The notes: a model not told the origin generated them from the letters alone. A DNA stretch of 64,000 nucleotides from Lysobacterales bacterium (GCA_002722315.1 PBLG01000052.1:1-64000); one strand, 5' to 3'; counted from the first letter of the stretch, positions 1 through 10,094 are shown. A program made the numbers and translations.

Positions 1-40
1 CAGCCGTAGGACCGGCGGCGTCGCCCGGCAGCGTTTCTTG

Positions 41-68
41 GTTACTTCTTGGGGCGCCAAGAAGTAAC
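41..68. repeat. Perfect 12-bp hairpin palindrome
   Basis: A 12-base stem (41-52 with 57-68) encloses a 4-base loop. It lies downstream of dapD and outside any supported gene. The next 30 bases contain a second small GC palindrome (gccggcgaagccggc). Arms of this kind beside GC-rich mini-palindromes look like a dispersed repeat rather than a simple terminator, because no T-run follows on either strand. Nothing else is recognisable in bases 1-179. Confidence 0.5.
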
Positions 69-124
69 TCGCATCAGCCGGCGAAGCCGGCGGCGAAACC
101 GCTATTGACTTTGAATTCGAACGT

Positions 125-142
125 GAAGCCGAGCCCGGCTTC
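125..142 (-). terminator. Possible terminator of the map-glnD-dapD operon
   Basis: A 7-bp stem (125-131 with 136-142) with a 4-base loop lies 38 bases past the dapD stop codon. The sequence after it on the minus strand is AT-richer but lacks a clean T-run, so intrinsic termination is only a possibility. Confidence 0.3.
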
Positions 143-179
143 AAACGAGCCGTCCGCGCCCGGCGGGCGCAGCCGCCCC

Positions 180-1013
180 CTACTCCGCGGCGCGGAGCAA
201 CTCGTTGACCGAAGTCCGCGAGCGCGTCTTCTCGTCGACCTGCTTGACGATGATCGCCGCGTTGAGGCTGTGGCTGCCGTCGGCCGACGGGAGGCTGCCG
301 GCGACGACGACAGAGCCGGCCGGGACGCGCCCGGTGGTGGTTTCGCCGGTGTCGCGGTTGTAGATGCGCGTCGACTGGCCGAGGAACACGCCCATGCCGA
401 TCACCGCGCCTTTCTCGACGATGACGCCCTCGACCACTTCGGATCGGGCGCCGATGAAGCAGCCGTCCTCGATGATGGTCGGGTTGGCCTGCAGCGGCTC
501 CAGCACGCCGCCGATGCCGGCGCCACCGGAAATGTGGACGTTCGCACCAATCTGGGCGCAGGAGCCCACCGTGGCCCAGGTGTCGATCATGCTGCCCGGC
601 CCCACCCAGGCCCCGATATTCACGTAGCTGGGCATCAGGACCACGTCCTTGCCGATGAAGGCGCCCTGGCGGACGGTGGCCGGCGGCACGACCCGCGCGC
701 CGCAGTCCTCGACCGCATCGCTGTTGTCGGTGAACCGCAGCTCGACCTTGTCGAAGTAGTTGCGGATGCTGCCGCGCATTACCCGGTTCCAGCTGATCCG
801 GAAATGCAGCAGGATGGCCTGCTTGACCCAGGCATTGACCTGCCAGCCCGAATCTCCCGGCTCGGCAACGCGCAGCTCGCCGCGCTCGAGTCTCGCCAGC
901 ACCTCGTCCAGCGCCTCGCGCAGGGCCGGATCGAATCGCCCGGGCCTGAGCTCGTCGCGCTCGTCCCAGCCGGCCTCGACCACTTCCCGGAGTTGGTTGT
1001 CATGCATGCTCAT
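180..1013 (-). CDS. dapD: 2,3,4,5-tetrahydropyridine-2,6-dicarboxylate N-succinyltransferase
   Basis: This enzyme transfers succinyl from succinyl-CoA to tetrahydrodipicolinate in the cytoplasmic DAP/lysine pathway. At 277 aa it matches the usual length of about 274. An N-terminal helical part (residues 1-100) is followed by left-handed beta-helix hexapeptide repeats from about residue 105 to 235, seen as runs of [LIV]-G-x-x-x-x such as [20 protein letters not shown] and IGMGVFLG. This is typical of the DapD acyltransferase fold. It is the last gene of a minus-strand operon, 47 bases after glnD. The map-glnD-dapD order is the familiar gammaproteobacterial one, which supports the call. The ATG at 1013 gives a natural N-terminus. 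Confidence 0.96.
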   Translation of the reverse strand: MSMHDNQLREVVEAGWDERDELRPGRFDPALREALDEVLARLERGELRVAEPGDSGWQVNAWVKQAILLHFRISWNRVMRGSIRNYFDKVELRFTDNSDAVEDCGARVVPPATVRQGAFIGKDVVLMPSYVNIGAWVGPGSMIDTWATVGSCAQIGANVHISGGAGIGGVLEPLQANPTIIEDGCFIGARSEVVEGVIVEKGAVIGMGVFLGQSTRIYNRDTGETTTGRVPAGSVVVAGSLPSADGSHSLNAAIIVKQVDEKTRSRTSVNELLRAAE

Positions 1014-1060
1014 GAATATCTCCCTGCCGGTTGCCCATTCGGTTGCCTGCCGTCCATTGT

Positions 1061-3703
1061 CTACGGATCGAGACGCTTGCGCAATTCGGCTTCCAGCCTT
1101 GCCGCCGTCTCTTCGCCAAGCGGCTTTCCGTCCCGGGTGGAGATGACGAACACGTCCTCCACGCGCTGGCCGAACGTCGCGATTCTCGCGTCGTGCAGCC
1201 GAATTCCGGCGCCCAGCAGGCTTTCGGCGATTGCCGAGAGCAGTCCGGGCCGATCGGTGGTCGCGATTTCCAGCCGCGTCGCGTCGTCGGCGTGGCTGAA
1301 GTTGACCTCGGCCCGGCGCAGAAAATGCCTCAGGCGGCGCGGAATCGGCCGGCCCGGGAGCGGGCGTATATTGCGCTGCCCGAGCTGCTCGGACAACGCT
1401 CGCTGCAGCCGGGCCGTGTCGGATTCGTTCAGGGCCCGGGCGTTGGCATCCATGATCTGGAACAGGTTCCAGCTGCGCGCATCCGACGTGGTCGCCACCC
1501 GGGCGGCCAGAACGTTGAGTTCCATCCTGTCGAACTCGCGCGCCGTGAGCGCGAACAGCCCGTCGAAATCGTCGGCGAACACGAAAACCTCGGTGATGCC
1601 CTTGTGGGCGAGATTTCGGCAGGCGACCCGCGGAATGGCCGAATCGGCCAGCACCTGCTCGACGCTCCAGGCCAGTTGATCGGCGTCCAGGCGCACGACG
1701 GCCTCTGTCGGAAGCCGCGCCAGCAACGATTCGGCGGTCTCGGCGTTCGTGTTGCGCTCGGCCAGCATGGCCATGGTCTCGTCGCGCAGTTCGCGGGCCA
1801 GCTCGGCCTTGTCGTGAACCTCGTCGGGCCCGGCGCGAAAATACTCCTCGGTGGCCACGAACAGCTCGCGCAACAGCGAATCCTTCCAGGAATTCCAGAG
1901 CTTGGGACGGGTCGCGGCGATGTCGGCGACGGTCAGCACGAAAATGTGTTCGAGCGGGCGCATGGTCCCCACAGCAGAGGCGAATTCATGGACCACCGCG
2001 GGATCCGAGATGTCGCGTCGCTGGGCGGTCATCGACATCAACAGGTGATTCTCGACCAGCCAGCAGACCAGTTTGCGGTCTTCCTCGGGCACGTCCAGCG
2101 CGTCGACGAACTCGCGCGCGTCCTGCGCGCCCAGGTCGGAATGATCGCCACCGCGACCCTTTGCGATGTCGTGGAAAAGCGCTGCCAGGTAGAGCACCTC
2201 GGGACGCTCGATGCGCTGGAAGATCTCGATCGCATTGGCGAACAGCTCGGGGTACTTGCCGTTGGCGATCCGCCGCAGGTTGCGGATCACGAACAGGATG
2301 TGCTGATCGACGGTGTAGACATGGAACAGGTCGAACTGCATGCGCCCGGTGATATGCGCGAAGGCCGGAATCAGCGCGGCCAGCACGCCGTAGCGGTTCA
2401 TGCGCTCAAGCTGGGAATAGACCCGGCGCGGGCGTCGAAGCAGTTCCAGGAACAGCGCCAGGTTGTCCGGGTCGTTGCGAAATTCCTCGTCGATCAGATA
2501 GAGGTGCTCGCGAATCAGCCGGATGGTCGAGGCGCGTACGCCCCGAATCTCCGGATTGTCGGCGAGCACCAGGAAAATGCGCAGCAGGAGGTCGGGCTGG
2601 CGAACGAAATTCTGCTCGTCGATCAGTTCGAGGTAGCCATGGCGCAGGTGAAAGTTGTCGTCTATGGTCGCCGAAGGCAGGTGCCGACGTCCCGACAGCA
2701 GCTCCTCCTCGAAGATCTGCAGCAGCTGCTCGTTGAGCCGCTCGACGTGCATCACCGTCCGGTAATAGCGCTGCATGAAGGCCTCGACCGCGCTGTTGTC
2801 GTCCGGCGCCTCGAATCCGAAGACCGCGGCCAGCTTGCGCTGGTAGTCGAACAGCAGCCGTTCCTCGGCCCGGCCGGAAATCTCGTGCAGCGCCCAGCGA
2901 ATTTCCCACAGGCGGTTGCGCGCCTTGACCAGTTCCTCGTGTTCGCGCTCGGAAAGAAAATCGTGCTCGACCAGGCCGTGGAGGGTCGACGTGCCGAAGT
3001 GGCGCTGGGCAACCCAGGCGACCATCTGGATGTCGCGCAGCCCGCCGGGACCGCTCTTGATATCGGGCTCGAGGTTGTAGACGGTGTCCTCGAACTGGTC
3101 GTGTCGCTCCTGCTGCTCCCTGGACTTGGCGGCGAAGAATTCGTCGGCCGGCCATAGCGCCGGGGCGTCGGTGGCTTCGCGCATTCGCCGATACAGCTCG
3201 CCGCCGCCGTCGATCAGCCGCGACTCCATCAGGTTGGTCGCCACGGTGACGTCGGCGCCGGCCTGCTCGACGCATTCGGCAACGGTGCGCACACCGTGCC
3301 CCGGGTGCAGGTCGGCATCCCACAGCGCCCGGACGAAATCCTCCAGCGCGTCATCGGGACGATCCGCATCGTCGGGACACAGGATCAGCAGATCGGCGTC
3401 CGAATGCGGGTGCAGCTCGCCGCGGCCGAATCCGCCCACGGCGATCAATTCCATTCCGGATCCGTCACCGACGGTGCCGTTCCAGGCCGTCAGGACAAGC
3501 TGTTCGATGACCCAGGCGCGGGCCTGGACCAGGTCGCGGATATTGTCCCTGCGGGCAAATGCATCGGCCAGCACCGCATCGGCGTGCCGACGGGCCGCCG
3601 CCAGCGCGACGGACATGCGCTCGGGTTCGGCCAGCAGCGCCTCGAGTTCATTCAGATCGAGACAGTTTCGCGATGCCGGCGGTGCAAGAAGCCTGTCGAT
3701 CAA
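1061..3703 (-). CDS. glnD: Bifunctional PII uridylyltransferase / uridylyl-removing enzyme
   Basis: GlnD uridylylates and deuridylylates PII (GlnB/GlnK) in response to glutamine. The protein has 880 aa, the usual size. The nucleotidyltransferase motif [17 protein letters not shown] lies near residues 90-106, with catalytic Asp102 and Asp104. The HD phosphohydrolase motif (H511, D512, in [15 protein letters not shown]) serves the uridylyl-removing activity. Two C-terminal ACT domains (about 700-775 and 806-880) sense glutamine. The start is a TTG whose last two bases are the first two of the map TGA stop codon (3700-3703 reads TTGA on the minus strand). Translation is therefore probably coupled to map, and the non-ATG start may keep GlnD low. 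Confidence 0.96.
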   Translation of the reverse strand: MIDRLLAPPASRNCLDLNELEALLAEPERMSVALAAARRHADAVLADAFARRDNIRDLVQARAWVIEQLVLTAWNGTVGDGSGMELIAVGGFGRGELHPHSDADLLILCPDDADRPDDALEDFVRALWDADLHPGHGVRTVAECVEQAGADVTVATNLMESRLIDGGGELYRRMREATDAPALWPADEFFAAKSREQQERHDQFEDTVYNLEPDIKSGPGGLRDIQMVAWVAQRHFGTSTLHGLVEHDFLSEREHEELVKARNRLWEIRWALHEISGRAEERLLFDYQRKLAAVFGFEAPDDNSAVEAFMQRYYRTVMHVERLNEQLLQIFEEELLSGRRHLPSATIDDNFHLRHGYLELIDEQNFVRQPDLLLRIFLVLADNPEIRGVRASTIRLIREHLYLIDEEFRNDPDNLALFLELLRRPRRVYSQLERMNRYGVLAALIPAFAHITGRMQFDLFHVYTVDQHILFVIRNLRRIANGKYPELFANAIEIFQRIERPEVLYLAALFHDIAKGRGGDHSDLGAQDAREFVDALDVPEEDRKLVCWLVENHLLMSMTAQRRDISDPAVVHEFASAVGTMRPLEHIFVLTVADIAATRPKLWNSWKDSLLRELFVATEEYFRAGPDEVHDKAELARELRDETMAMLAERNTNAETAESLLARLPTEAVVRLDADQLAWSVEQVLADSAIPRVACRNLAHKGITEVFVFADDFDGLFALTAREFDRMELNVLAARVATTSDARSWNLFQIMDANARALNESDTARLQRALSEQLGQRNIRPLPGRPIPRRLRHFLRRAEVNFSHADDATRLEIATTDRPGLLSAIAESLLGAGIRLHDARIATFGQRVEDVFVISTRDGKPLGEETAARLEAELRKRLDP

Positions 3704-4488
3704 AGCGGATCGTCGGGCAACCTGGTCAGCACGTCCACACCGTCATCGGTGACGGCCATGGTGTGCTCCCACTGCGCCGACAGGCTCCTGTCCTTGGTCA
3801 GTACGGTCCAGCCGTCGGCCAGCAACCGGGTGCCGGGCTTGCCGAGGTTGACCATGGGCTCGATGGTGAAGGTCATGCCCGGTTCCAGTACCACGCCCTC
3901 GCCCGGGCGACCGTAATGCAGCACCTGCGGCGGCTCGTGGAAACCGCGGCCGATACCATGGCCGCAGTACTCGCGGACCACCGAGCAGCGCTGGCCCTCG
4001 GCGTATTTCTGGATCGCGTGGCCGATGTCCCCCAGCGTCACGCCGGGACGCACCATCTCGATGCCGGTCACCATCGCCCGATGCGCGACTTCGCAGACCC
4101 GGCGCGCCTTGATCGACGGCTCGCCGACAAAGAACATCTTGCTGGTATCGCCATGCCAGCCGTTCTGGATCACGGTCACGTCGATATTGACGATGTCGCC
4201 ATCCTTCAGCGCACGATCGCCGGGAATGCCGTGGCACACGACGTGGTTGACCGAAGTGCAGACCGACTTTGGGAAGCCACGATAGTTCAGCGGCGCCGGG
4301 ACGGCCTTGAGCTCGTCGACGATGTATTCGTGACAGATCTCGTCGAGCCTGCCGGTGGTGACGCCGGGCTGGACGTGTTCGGAGATCATCCTTAGAACGC
4401 TGGCGGCCTGGTGGCCGGCGATGCGCATGGCCTCGATCTCTGCGGCCGTCTTGAGGTGGATCCCGCGAGTCTCCGGGTTGGAATGCAT
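3700..4488 (-). CDS. map: Type I methionine aminopeptidase
   Basis: This metalloenzyme removes the initiator methionine from nascent proteins. From the ATG at 4488 it has 262 aa, normal for type I. All five metal ligands are visible: D103 and D114 (NIDVTVIQNGWHGDTSK), H177 (GHGIG), E210 (TIEPM) and E241 (WEHTMAV). The substrate-binding H86 is also present. The open frame continues upstream to 4650, but that extension (rich in G, P and C) is unlike any Map N-terminus. MHSNPETRGI followed by HLKTAAEIEAMR is the standard beginning, so I chose 4488. No strong Shine-Dalgarno sequence is seen. It is the first gene of the map-glnD-dapD operon and is divergent from the RND pump genes. Confidence 0.95.
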   Translation of the reverse strand: MHSNPETRGIHLKTAAEIEAMRIAGHQAASVLRMISEHVQPGVTTGRLDEICHEYIVDELKAVPAPLNYRGFPKSVCTSVNHVVCHGIPGDRALKDGDIVNIDVTVIQNGWHGDTSKMFFVGEPSIKARRVCEVAHRAMVTGIEMVRPGVTLGDIGHAIQKYAEGQRCSVVREYCGHGIGRGFHEPPQVLHYGRPGEGVVLEPGMTFTIEPMVNLGKPGTRLLADGWTVLTKDRSLSAQWEHTMAVTDDGVDVLTRLPDDPL

Positions 4489-4620
4489 CGTGGCAACTGC
4501 AACTTCAATTGAGAGCCGCCATTCTATCGCATCGCCATCGTCGCCACCGCGGCGTGGCTCACCAGGACATCCACAACTCCCGGCATGACCCATGCCTTCC
4601 GGCACTGGCCCGCCGGCGTT

Positions 4621-4638
4621 GCAAATGTCACCATTTGC
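4621..4638. promoter_or_regulatory. Inverted repeat upstream of the RND pump; possible operator
   Basis: GCAAATG (4621-4627) and CATTTGC (4632-4638) form a 7-bp inverted repeat with a 4-base gap. It sits in the 185-bp map/RND divergent region, 36 bases before the adaptor start codon. RND pumps are often controlled by a nearby dimeric repressor, but no regulator gene lies beside this one. The operator role is inference only. Confidence 0.3.
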
Positions 4639-4673
4639 CGCAACATTCACCGCAGTTCCAATAGATTCGAATA

Positions 4674-5924
4674 ATGCCCAGAATCATCAAGATTGTCGCT
4701 CCCATCGCAATCCTGGTCATCACCGTGGCCGGGGCGATCCTGATCGGCCGTTCCGGCGAGGAGCCGGAGCGGGAAGAACCCGTGCAGGCGGCCCTGCTGG
4801 TCGACGTCGTCCAGCCCGTGATAAAACAGGGAAGCTTCACGGTCCGCGCCCAGGGCACGGTGTCGCCGCGGGTCCAGACCAGCCTGGTCTCGGAGGTCTC
4901 GGGAAAGATCATCTCGATGTCCGAGGACTTCGTTGCCGGCGGCGTGTTCGCCGAAGACCAGGTGCTGGCGCGAATCGACCCGAGCGATTACGAAACCGCG
5001 CTGTTGGCGGCCGAAGCCGAACTGGCCGCGGCCAGGGCCACCCTGGCCGACGAGCAGGCGCGGTCGGATGCCGCGCGCGAAGACTTCAGACGTCTTTACG
5101 GAGATACTCGCGAGCCCACCGATCTGCTGCTGCGGCTACCGCAGGTCGCGCGGGCAAAGGCCGCGGTCCAGGCCCAGGAGGCTGCGGTCGAGCGCGCCCG
5201 CCGCAACCTGGAACGAACCCGCATCACGCTGCCTTTCGACGGAATGGTGCGCAGCCGCAGCGCCAACCTGGGGCAGTACGTCACCACCGGCACCGCCCTG
5301 GGCACCGCATTTGCAACGGATCGGGCCGAAATCCGGCTGCCGGTGTCCGAAAACGACCTCGCCTTTCTCGACCTGCCGCTGACCGAATCCGGCAGCGACA
5401 TCGATCGTCCGGTCACGCTGGTCGGTTCGGTGGCCGGGCAGCCGGCGCGCTGGGATGCCCGCCTGGTGAGAACCGAAGGCGTGGTCGACAGCAATACCCG
5501 CTTGACCTACCTGGTCGTCGAGATCCCCGACCCCTACGGCCTGCAGCCGGACGCCGACAAGCCCGCGCTGCCGATGGGCACCTTCGTCGAGGCCCAGATT
5601 CCGGGCCGTGACGCCAGCGGCCTGGTCCTGTTGCCGGCCGAGGCGCTGCACGACGGCAACCAGGTCTACCTGGCCGCCGACGACGACAAGCTGGAAATCC
5701 GGGAAGTCGAGATCGTACGCGCCACGCCCCGCGAGGTCTACGTCAGCGGTCCGGTCGGCGCCGACGACAGGGTCATCATCACCGCGATCCCGGCGCCGGT
5801 GCCCGGGCTTAAGCTCAACGTGCGCGAGGCCGCCGCCGAGGAGCCTCGGCTCCGGATTCTGCCGTCGGGAGAATTGGCCGCCGCAGGCGCCTCGTCGGCT
5901 GACGACAACCGGGACGCGCCATGA
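4674..5924 (+). CDS. RND efflux periplasmic adaptor (membrane fusion protein, HlyD/AcrA family)
   Basis: This is the periplasmic adaptor subunit that links an inner-membrane RND permease to an outer-membrane channel. It has 416 aa. One N-terminal transmembrane anchor (residues 8-25, IVAPIAILVITVAGAILI) is followed by a half-lipoyl segment (about 55-95, VSPRVQTSLVSEVSGKIISM). Next comes an alpha-helical hairpin (about 110-185, Ala/Glu/Arg-rich) and the second half-lipoyl and beta-barrel region (about 190-340, starting TRITLPFDGMVRSRSANLGQ). It overlaps the permease gene by 4 bases (ATGA), so the two are translationally coupled. No outer-membrane TolC-like gene follows, so the channel must be encoded elsewhere. 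The substrate cannot be read from the sequence. Confidence 0.9.
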   Translation: MPRIIKIVAPIAILVITVAGAILIGRSGEEPEREEPVQAALLVDVVQPVIKQGSFTVRAQGTVSPRVQTSLVSEVSGKIISMSEDFVAGGVFAEDQVLARIDPSDYETALLAAEAELAAARATLADEQARSDAAREDFRRLYGDTREPTDLLLRLPQVARAKAAVQAQEAAVERARRNLERTRITLPFDGMVRSRSANLGQYVTTGTALGTAFATDRAEIRLPVSENDLAFLDLPLTESGSDIDRPVTLVGSVAGQPARWDARLVRTEGVVDSNTRLTYLVVEIPDPYGLQPDADKPALPMGTFVEAQIPGRDASGLVLLPAEALHDGNQVYLAADDDKLEIREVEIVRATPREVYVSGPVGADDRVIITAIPAPVPGLKLNVREAAAEEPRLRILPSGELAAAGASSADDNRDAP

Positions 5925-8900
5925 GCAACCGCGGCTGGTACGGCAACATCATTGCCTGGTTCGCGCACAACTCGGTCGCGGCCAACCTGCTGATGCTTGC
6001 GCTGATCGTGGGCGGCGTCTACACCGCCATCACGATCACCAAGGAAGTCCAGCCGCGCATCGAGACCAACTACATCAACGTCAACGTGCCGTACCGGGGC
6101 GCGACCCCCAAGGACGTCGAGGAAGGCGTGCTGATCAAGATCGAGGAGGCGATCCAGGACCTCGAGGGCATACGCGAGATCATCGCCACGGCGCGCGAGG
6201 GGTCCGGCACGGTCACGGTGGAAGTCGAGCCCGAATATGACGTGGTCGAGGTACTCGACAACGTCAAGATCCGGGTGGACTCCATCCCCACCTTCCCGGC
6301 CGAAACCGAGCGACCGACCTACAATCGGAGCACGTTCACGCAGGAAGTGATCTGGGTCAGCGTGTTCGGCGACGTGCCGGAGCGCACGCTCAAGGAAGTG
6401 GCGCGCCAGATGCGCGACGAGATCACCCAGCTGCCGTCCGTGACCCGCGCCGAACTGGTCGGCGACCGACCCTACGAGATCGCCCTGGAGGTGCGCGAGG
6501 AAACGCTCCGGGAGTACAACCTGACGCTGGGAGAAGTCGCCCAGGCGGTTCGACGCTCGTCCATGGACCTCCCGGGCGGCCGGATCGAGGCGGCCGGCGG
6601 CGACATCCTGCTGCGAACGATGGGCCAGGCCTACATCGGCCGTGATTTTGCCGATATCGTGATTCGCACCAACCCGGACGGCTCGCGCATCCTGCTCAAG
6701 GACATCGCCGACATCCAGGACGCCTTCGTCGAGCGCGAACGCTACGCCCAGCACAACGGCAAGCCGGCCGTTGCGATCCGGGTTCTGAGCGTCGGCGAAC
6801 AGGATGCGCTTGCCGCATCCGAGGCGGTCCGCCAGTTCGTCGAACAGCGGCAGAAAGTCCTGCCCGAGGGCATCAGCATCGCCTGGTGGGCCGACATTGC
6901 CTTCTACCTGAAGGACCGGCTGGAAATGATGACCAAGAACCTGGCGATGGGCGCGCTGCTGGTGTTCCTGATCCTGACCCTGTTCCTGCGCCTGAAGCTG
7001 GCCTTCTGGGTCATGGTGGGACTGCTGGTGGCCTTCGCCGGCACCGTGTTCATGCTGCCGCTGGTCGGCGTGACCATCAACATGATCAGCCTGTTCGGGT
7101 TCCTGGTGGTGCTCGGCATCGTGGTCGACGACGCCATCGTCATCGGGGAATCGGCCTATACCGAGATCAGGGCGCACGGCCACTCGGTCGAAAACGTGGT
7201 CAACGGCACCATGAAGGTCGCCATTCCGGCCACGTTCGGCGTACTGACGACCATTGCCGCATTCGTGCCCATCCTGCTCGTCTCGGGCATTTCGGGCCAG
7301 TTCTTCGCCGCTATCGGCTGGGTGGTCGTGATCGCGCTGGCGATGTCGCTGGTCGAGTCGAAGCTGATTCTCCCCGCTCACCTTGCTCACATGCGGATCA
7401 AGACTTACGAGTCGGAAACCAGCAACGGGCTGGTGCGCTTTCAACGCCGCTTTTCGGAAGGCATCCACAAGTTCGTCGACCGTTTCTACCTCCCGTCGCT
7501 GGGCGTATTGCTGCGCAACCGCTACATCACGCTGGCCAGCTTCATTGGCGTGCTGGTGCTGTCGATCGGTTTCATATTCGGTCCGTTCCTGCGCGTGGTG
7601 CTGTTCCCCGATGTCGCCGGAGATTTCATGCGGGTCGACCTGGAGATGAACGAAGGCACGCCCGCCTACGTCACGCACAACGCAATGGATCATCTACGCG
7701 AGTCGCTCGACCAGGTCGACGAGAACATGCAGCGCGAATACGACCTCGACGGCGATGTCATTCGTACCGTGTTCGCATGGTCGGGCTCCGACACGTCCGG
7801 CGGCATGCTGGTCGAACTGCATCGGACCAATGACCCGCGCCTGGGCACCAAGGAAATCGAACGGCGCTGGCGCGAACAGGCCAGCCAGATCGCCGGCGCC
7901 CGCGGACTCCGCATCGGCGGCGCCGGCGGCCCGGGCGGCGACGGTCCCGACATTTCCTACCAGCTCGTGGGTCGCAACCTGGCCCAGCTCGAATCGGCCT
8001 CGGACGAGCTCGAGGAAGCCGTCAGGAACTTCCAGGGCACATATGACGTGCGCAACAGCTACGACGGCGGTATCCGCGAACTGCAGATCCGGATCAAACC
8101 GGAGGCCGAAGTGCTCGGGCTCAACCAGCAGGATCTCGCCCGCCAGATTCGCCAGGCCTTCTTCGGCGAGGAAGTCCAGCGCATCCAGCGCGGCCAGGAC
8201 GACGTTCGCGTCATGGTTCGGTATCCGCGCGAGCAGCGCACCTCCCAGGGATATCTCGAGAACATGCGCATCCGCACGCCTTCCGGAGAGGAAGTGCCGT
8301 TCAACGCGGTGGCAGAACTCGAGATGGGTTCAAGCCCGTCGTCGATCCGACGCTACAACCGCGAGCGTTCGATCAGCATTACCGCGCGTATCGACAAGGA
8401 TGTCGCCGAGCCGGGCGAGATCACGCGCCAGCTGCAAACCGAGATCCTGCCCGAAATCCTCGCCGGGCATTCGGGCGTGAGCTATCGCCTTTCCGGACAG
8501 ACGCGCAGCAACCAGGAGCTGTCGCAGGAATTGCTGGCCGGCACCATCTTCGCGCTGTTCCTGATATACGCACTGATCGCCATTCCGCTCAGGTCCTACC
8601 TGCAGCCGCTGCTGATCATGTCGGTTATACCGTTCGGCACCATCGGCGCGGTCTTCGGCCACTGGATTCTGGGCATTCCGGTCAGCCTGCTGAGCATGTT
8701 CGGCATCATCGCGCTGGCAGGCGTGGTCGTCAACGACAGCCTGATCCTGGTCGATTTCGTCAATCACCACCGAAAGAAAGGCGAATCGCGCATCGACGCG
8801 GCGCTCAAGGGCGCCAAGGCGAGGTTCCGTCCGATCATCCTGACGTCGGCAACGACATTCCTCGGCCTTGCGCCCATCGTGTTCTTCGAGAAGAGCCTGC

Positions 8901-9079
8901 AGGCTCAGCTGGTCGTGCCCATGGCCGCGTCGCTTGCGTTCGGCATCCTGTTCGCCACGGTCATTACCCTGGCGCTGATCCCGACGCTCTACCTGGTCGG
9001 AGACGATCTGACGCGCATCGTGCAGAGAATGCTTGGCCATCGCAAGCCGGCCGGCATGAGCGCTCACGCGCGTTCATGA
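5921..9079 (+). CDS. RND family efflux permease (AcrB/HAE1-like)
   Basis: This inner-membrane proton-driven exporter has 1052 aa and the typical twelve-helix RND plan: TM1 (about 18-38), a large periplasmic loop, a TM2-6 block (about 340-490), TM7 (about 535), a second loop, and TM8-12 (about 870-1030). The TM4 proton-relay pair is present as D403 and D404 in VVLGIVVDDAIVIGES. The second half carries the matching GIIALAGVVVNDSLILVDF motif. The N-terminus (NIIAWFAHNSVAANLLML) resembles the Gram-negative subfamily found beside short HlyD adaptors, rather than classic multidrug AcrB. Its substrate is unknown. It is coupled to the upstream adaptor gene. Confidence 0.92.
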   Translation: MSNRGWYGNIIAWFAHNSVAANLLMLALIVGGVYTAITITKEVQPRIETNYINVNVPYRGATPKDVEEGVLIKIEEAIQDLEGIREIIATAREGSGTVTVEVEPEYDVVEVLDNVKIRVDSIPTFPAETERPTYNRSTFTQEVIWVSVFGDVPERTLKEVARQMRDEITQLPSVTRAELVGDRPYEIALEVREETLREYNLTLGEVAQAVRRSSMDLPGGRIEAAGGDILLRTMGQAYIGRDFADIVIRTNPDGSRILLKDIADIQDAFVERERYAQHNGKPAVAIRVLSVGEQDALAASEAVRQFVEQRQKVLPEGISIAWWADIAFYLKDRLEMMTKNLAMGALLVFLILTLFLRLKLAFWVMVGLLVAFAGTVFMLPLVGVTINMISLFGFLVVLGIVVDDAIVIGESAYTEIRAHGHSVENVVNGTMKVAIPATFGVLTTIAAFVPILLVSGISGQFFAAIGWVVVIALAMSLVESKLILPAHLAHMRIKTYESETSNGLVRFQRRFSEGIHKFVDRFYLPSLGVLLRNRYITLASFIGVLVLSIGFIFGPFLRVVLFPDVAGDFMRVDLEMNEGTPAYVTHNAMDHLRESLDQVDENMQREYDLDGDVIRTVFAWSGSDTSGGMLVELHRTNDPRLGTKEIERRWREQASQIAGARGLRIGGAGGPGGDGPDISYQLVGRNLAQLESASDELEEAVRNFQGTYDVRNSYDGGIRELQIRIKPEAEVLGLNQQDLARQIRQAFFGEEVQRIQRGQDDVRVMVRYPREQRTSQGYLENMRIRTPSGEEVPFNAVAELEMGSSPSSIRRYNRERSISITARIDKDVAEPGEITRQLQTEILPEILAGHSGVSYRLSGQTRSNQELSQELLAGTIFALFLIYALIAIPLRSYLQPLLIMSVIPFGTIGAVFGHWILGIPVSLLSMFGIIALAGVVVNDSLILVDFVNHHRKKGESRIDAALKGAKARFRPIILTSATTFLGLAPIVFFEKSLQAQLVVPMAASLAFGILFATVITLALIPTLYLVGDDLTRIVQRMLGHRKPAGMSAHARS

Positions 9080-9113
9080 CCCCGAGCCTGCAAGACCTCG
9101 GGCCCGACAGTCC

Positions 9114-9959
9114 GTGAGCCCCGCCCCTCCCGGATCAACCGTGGACGAGCAGGTTCGGGCCGCAGCGCTCAGGCTGGGCGACCGCAACGAAGCCGCCCGG
9201 CTGGCGGCACTGGCGCTGGAGCAACCGCTGGCCTGGATCTTCGCTCACGGTGACGAACCGCTGGATCCGCGCCTGATCCACCGGTTCGCCGAGATGGTCG
9301 ACCGGCGAGCGCAGGGCGTTCCATTCGCCTACATCGCCGGCAGATGCGAATTCTTCGGTCGCGACTTCTCGGTCAGCCCGGCGGTCCTCATCCCGAGGCC
9401 GGAAACCGAACACCTGGTGGAGTGGAGCCTGGAGCTGCCGCTGCCCGACGATGCCCGGATTCTGGACGTCGGCACCGGCTCGGGCTGCATAATCCTGAGC
9501 CTGGCCGCGGAACGACCGAACTGGCACTGTACTGCAACAGATATCAGCAAGGCGGCGCTGGCCGTCGCCGCGATCAATCGCGAGCGCCTGCAGCTGCCGC
9601 AGGTTCGGCTGCTGCACGGCAGTCTGCTGGAGCCGCTCGACGAAACAGGGTTCGACCTGATCGTCAGCAATCCACCCTACGTCGCCGCGGGCGATCCGCA
9701 CCTCGAACAGGGCGACGTTCGCTTCGAACCTGAAATTGCATTGACCGCCGGCCCGAACGGTCTGGAGTTGATCGGAACCCTGATGGCACAGGCGCGATAC
9801 AAACTCGCGCCGGGCGGCTGGCTGCTGATCGAGCACGGCTACGATCAGGCGGCAGCGGTGTGCCGATTAATGCGGGACCACGGGTACGAAAGCATCGAAT
9901 CTCGCCGCGACCTGGCCGGCATCGAGCGGGTAACGGGCGGGACGAAGCCCGCGTGTTAG
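9114..9959 (+). CDS. prmC: Peptide chain release factor N5-glutamine methyltransferase
   Basis: PrmC methylates the GGQ glutamine of release factors RF1 and RF2 using S-adenosylmethionine. It has 281 aa, the standard size. An N-terminal helical domain (1-90) precedes the Rossmann methyltransferase domain. SAM motif I is ILDVGTGSGCIIL (about 116-128), and the catalytic NPPY motif is at residues 186-189 (IVSNPPYV), which is diagnostic for glutamine methylation. The RPETEHLVEW stretch before motif I is also typical of PrmC. The start is a GTG at 9114; a further in-frame GTG at 9141 is possible. It lies 34 bases after the RND permease on the same strand, so co-transcription is possible though functionally unrelated. 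Confidence 0.94.
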   Translation: MSPAPPGSTVDEQVRAAALRLGDRNEAARLAALALEQPLAWIFAHGDEPLDPRLIHRFAEMVDRRAQGVPFAYIAGRCEFFGRDFSVSPAVLIPRPETEHLVEWSLELPLPDDARILDVGTGSGCIILSLAAERPNWHCTATDISKAALAVAAINRERLQLPQVRLLHGSLLEPLDETGFDLIVSNPPYVAAGDPHLEQGDVRFEPEIALTAGPNGLELIGTLMAQARYKLAPGGWLLIEHGYDQAAAVCRLMRDHGYESIESRRDLAGIERVTGGTKPAC

Positions 9960-9961
9960 GT

Positions 9962-10094
9962 CTTAGGATCTAGGATTCAGGAGTGAGGATCTAGATAAGT
10001 CCTCAGGCGGAAAGCACAGCCGAATCAATGAGCAACAATCGGTTCAAAAGATCGGAACTGATTTCTACCTGAATCCTGAATCCTGAATCCTGAG
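9962..10094. repeat. Heptad tandem repeat and inverted partner between convergent prmC and nuoN
   Basis: The 153-bp gap between the convergent genes prmC and nuoN contains three tandem copies of ctgaatc (10069-10089). At the other end, near 9971-9982, taggattcagga is their inverted counterpart. The two ends could pair to form a long imperfect hairpin, so a bidirectional terminator is plausible. Short AT-rich repeats of this style are also common as dispersed intergenic elements. Confidence 0.5.

Noticed and set aside
1031..3157. 708-aa plus-strand open frame opposite glnD
   Set aside because: It lies wholly antisense to a clear glnD, is dominated by His/Gln/Arg/Gly patterns typical of GC-rich shadow frames, and matches no family.
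4489..4650. N-terminal extension of map to the upstream ATG at 4650
   Set aside because: The extra 54 residues are unlike any Map N-terminus and fall in the divergent regulatory region; the ATG at 4488 begins the conserved protein.
5738..7693. 651-aa minus-strand open frame opposite the RND permease
   Set aside because: It is a shadow of the permease codons, rich in His, Asp and Gln, with no domain signal.
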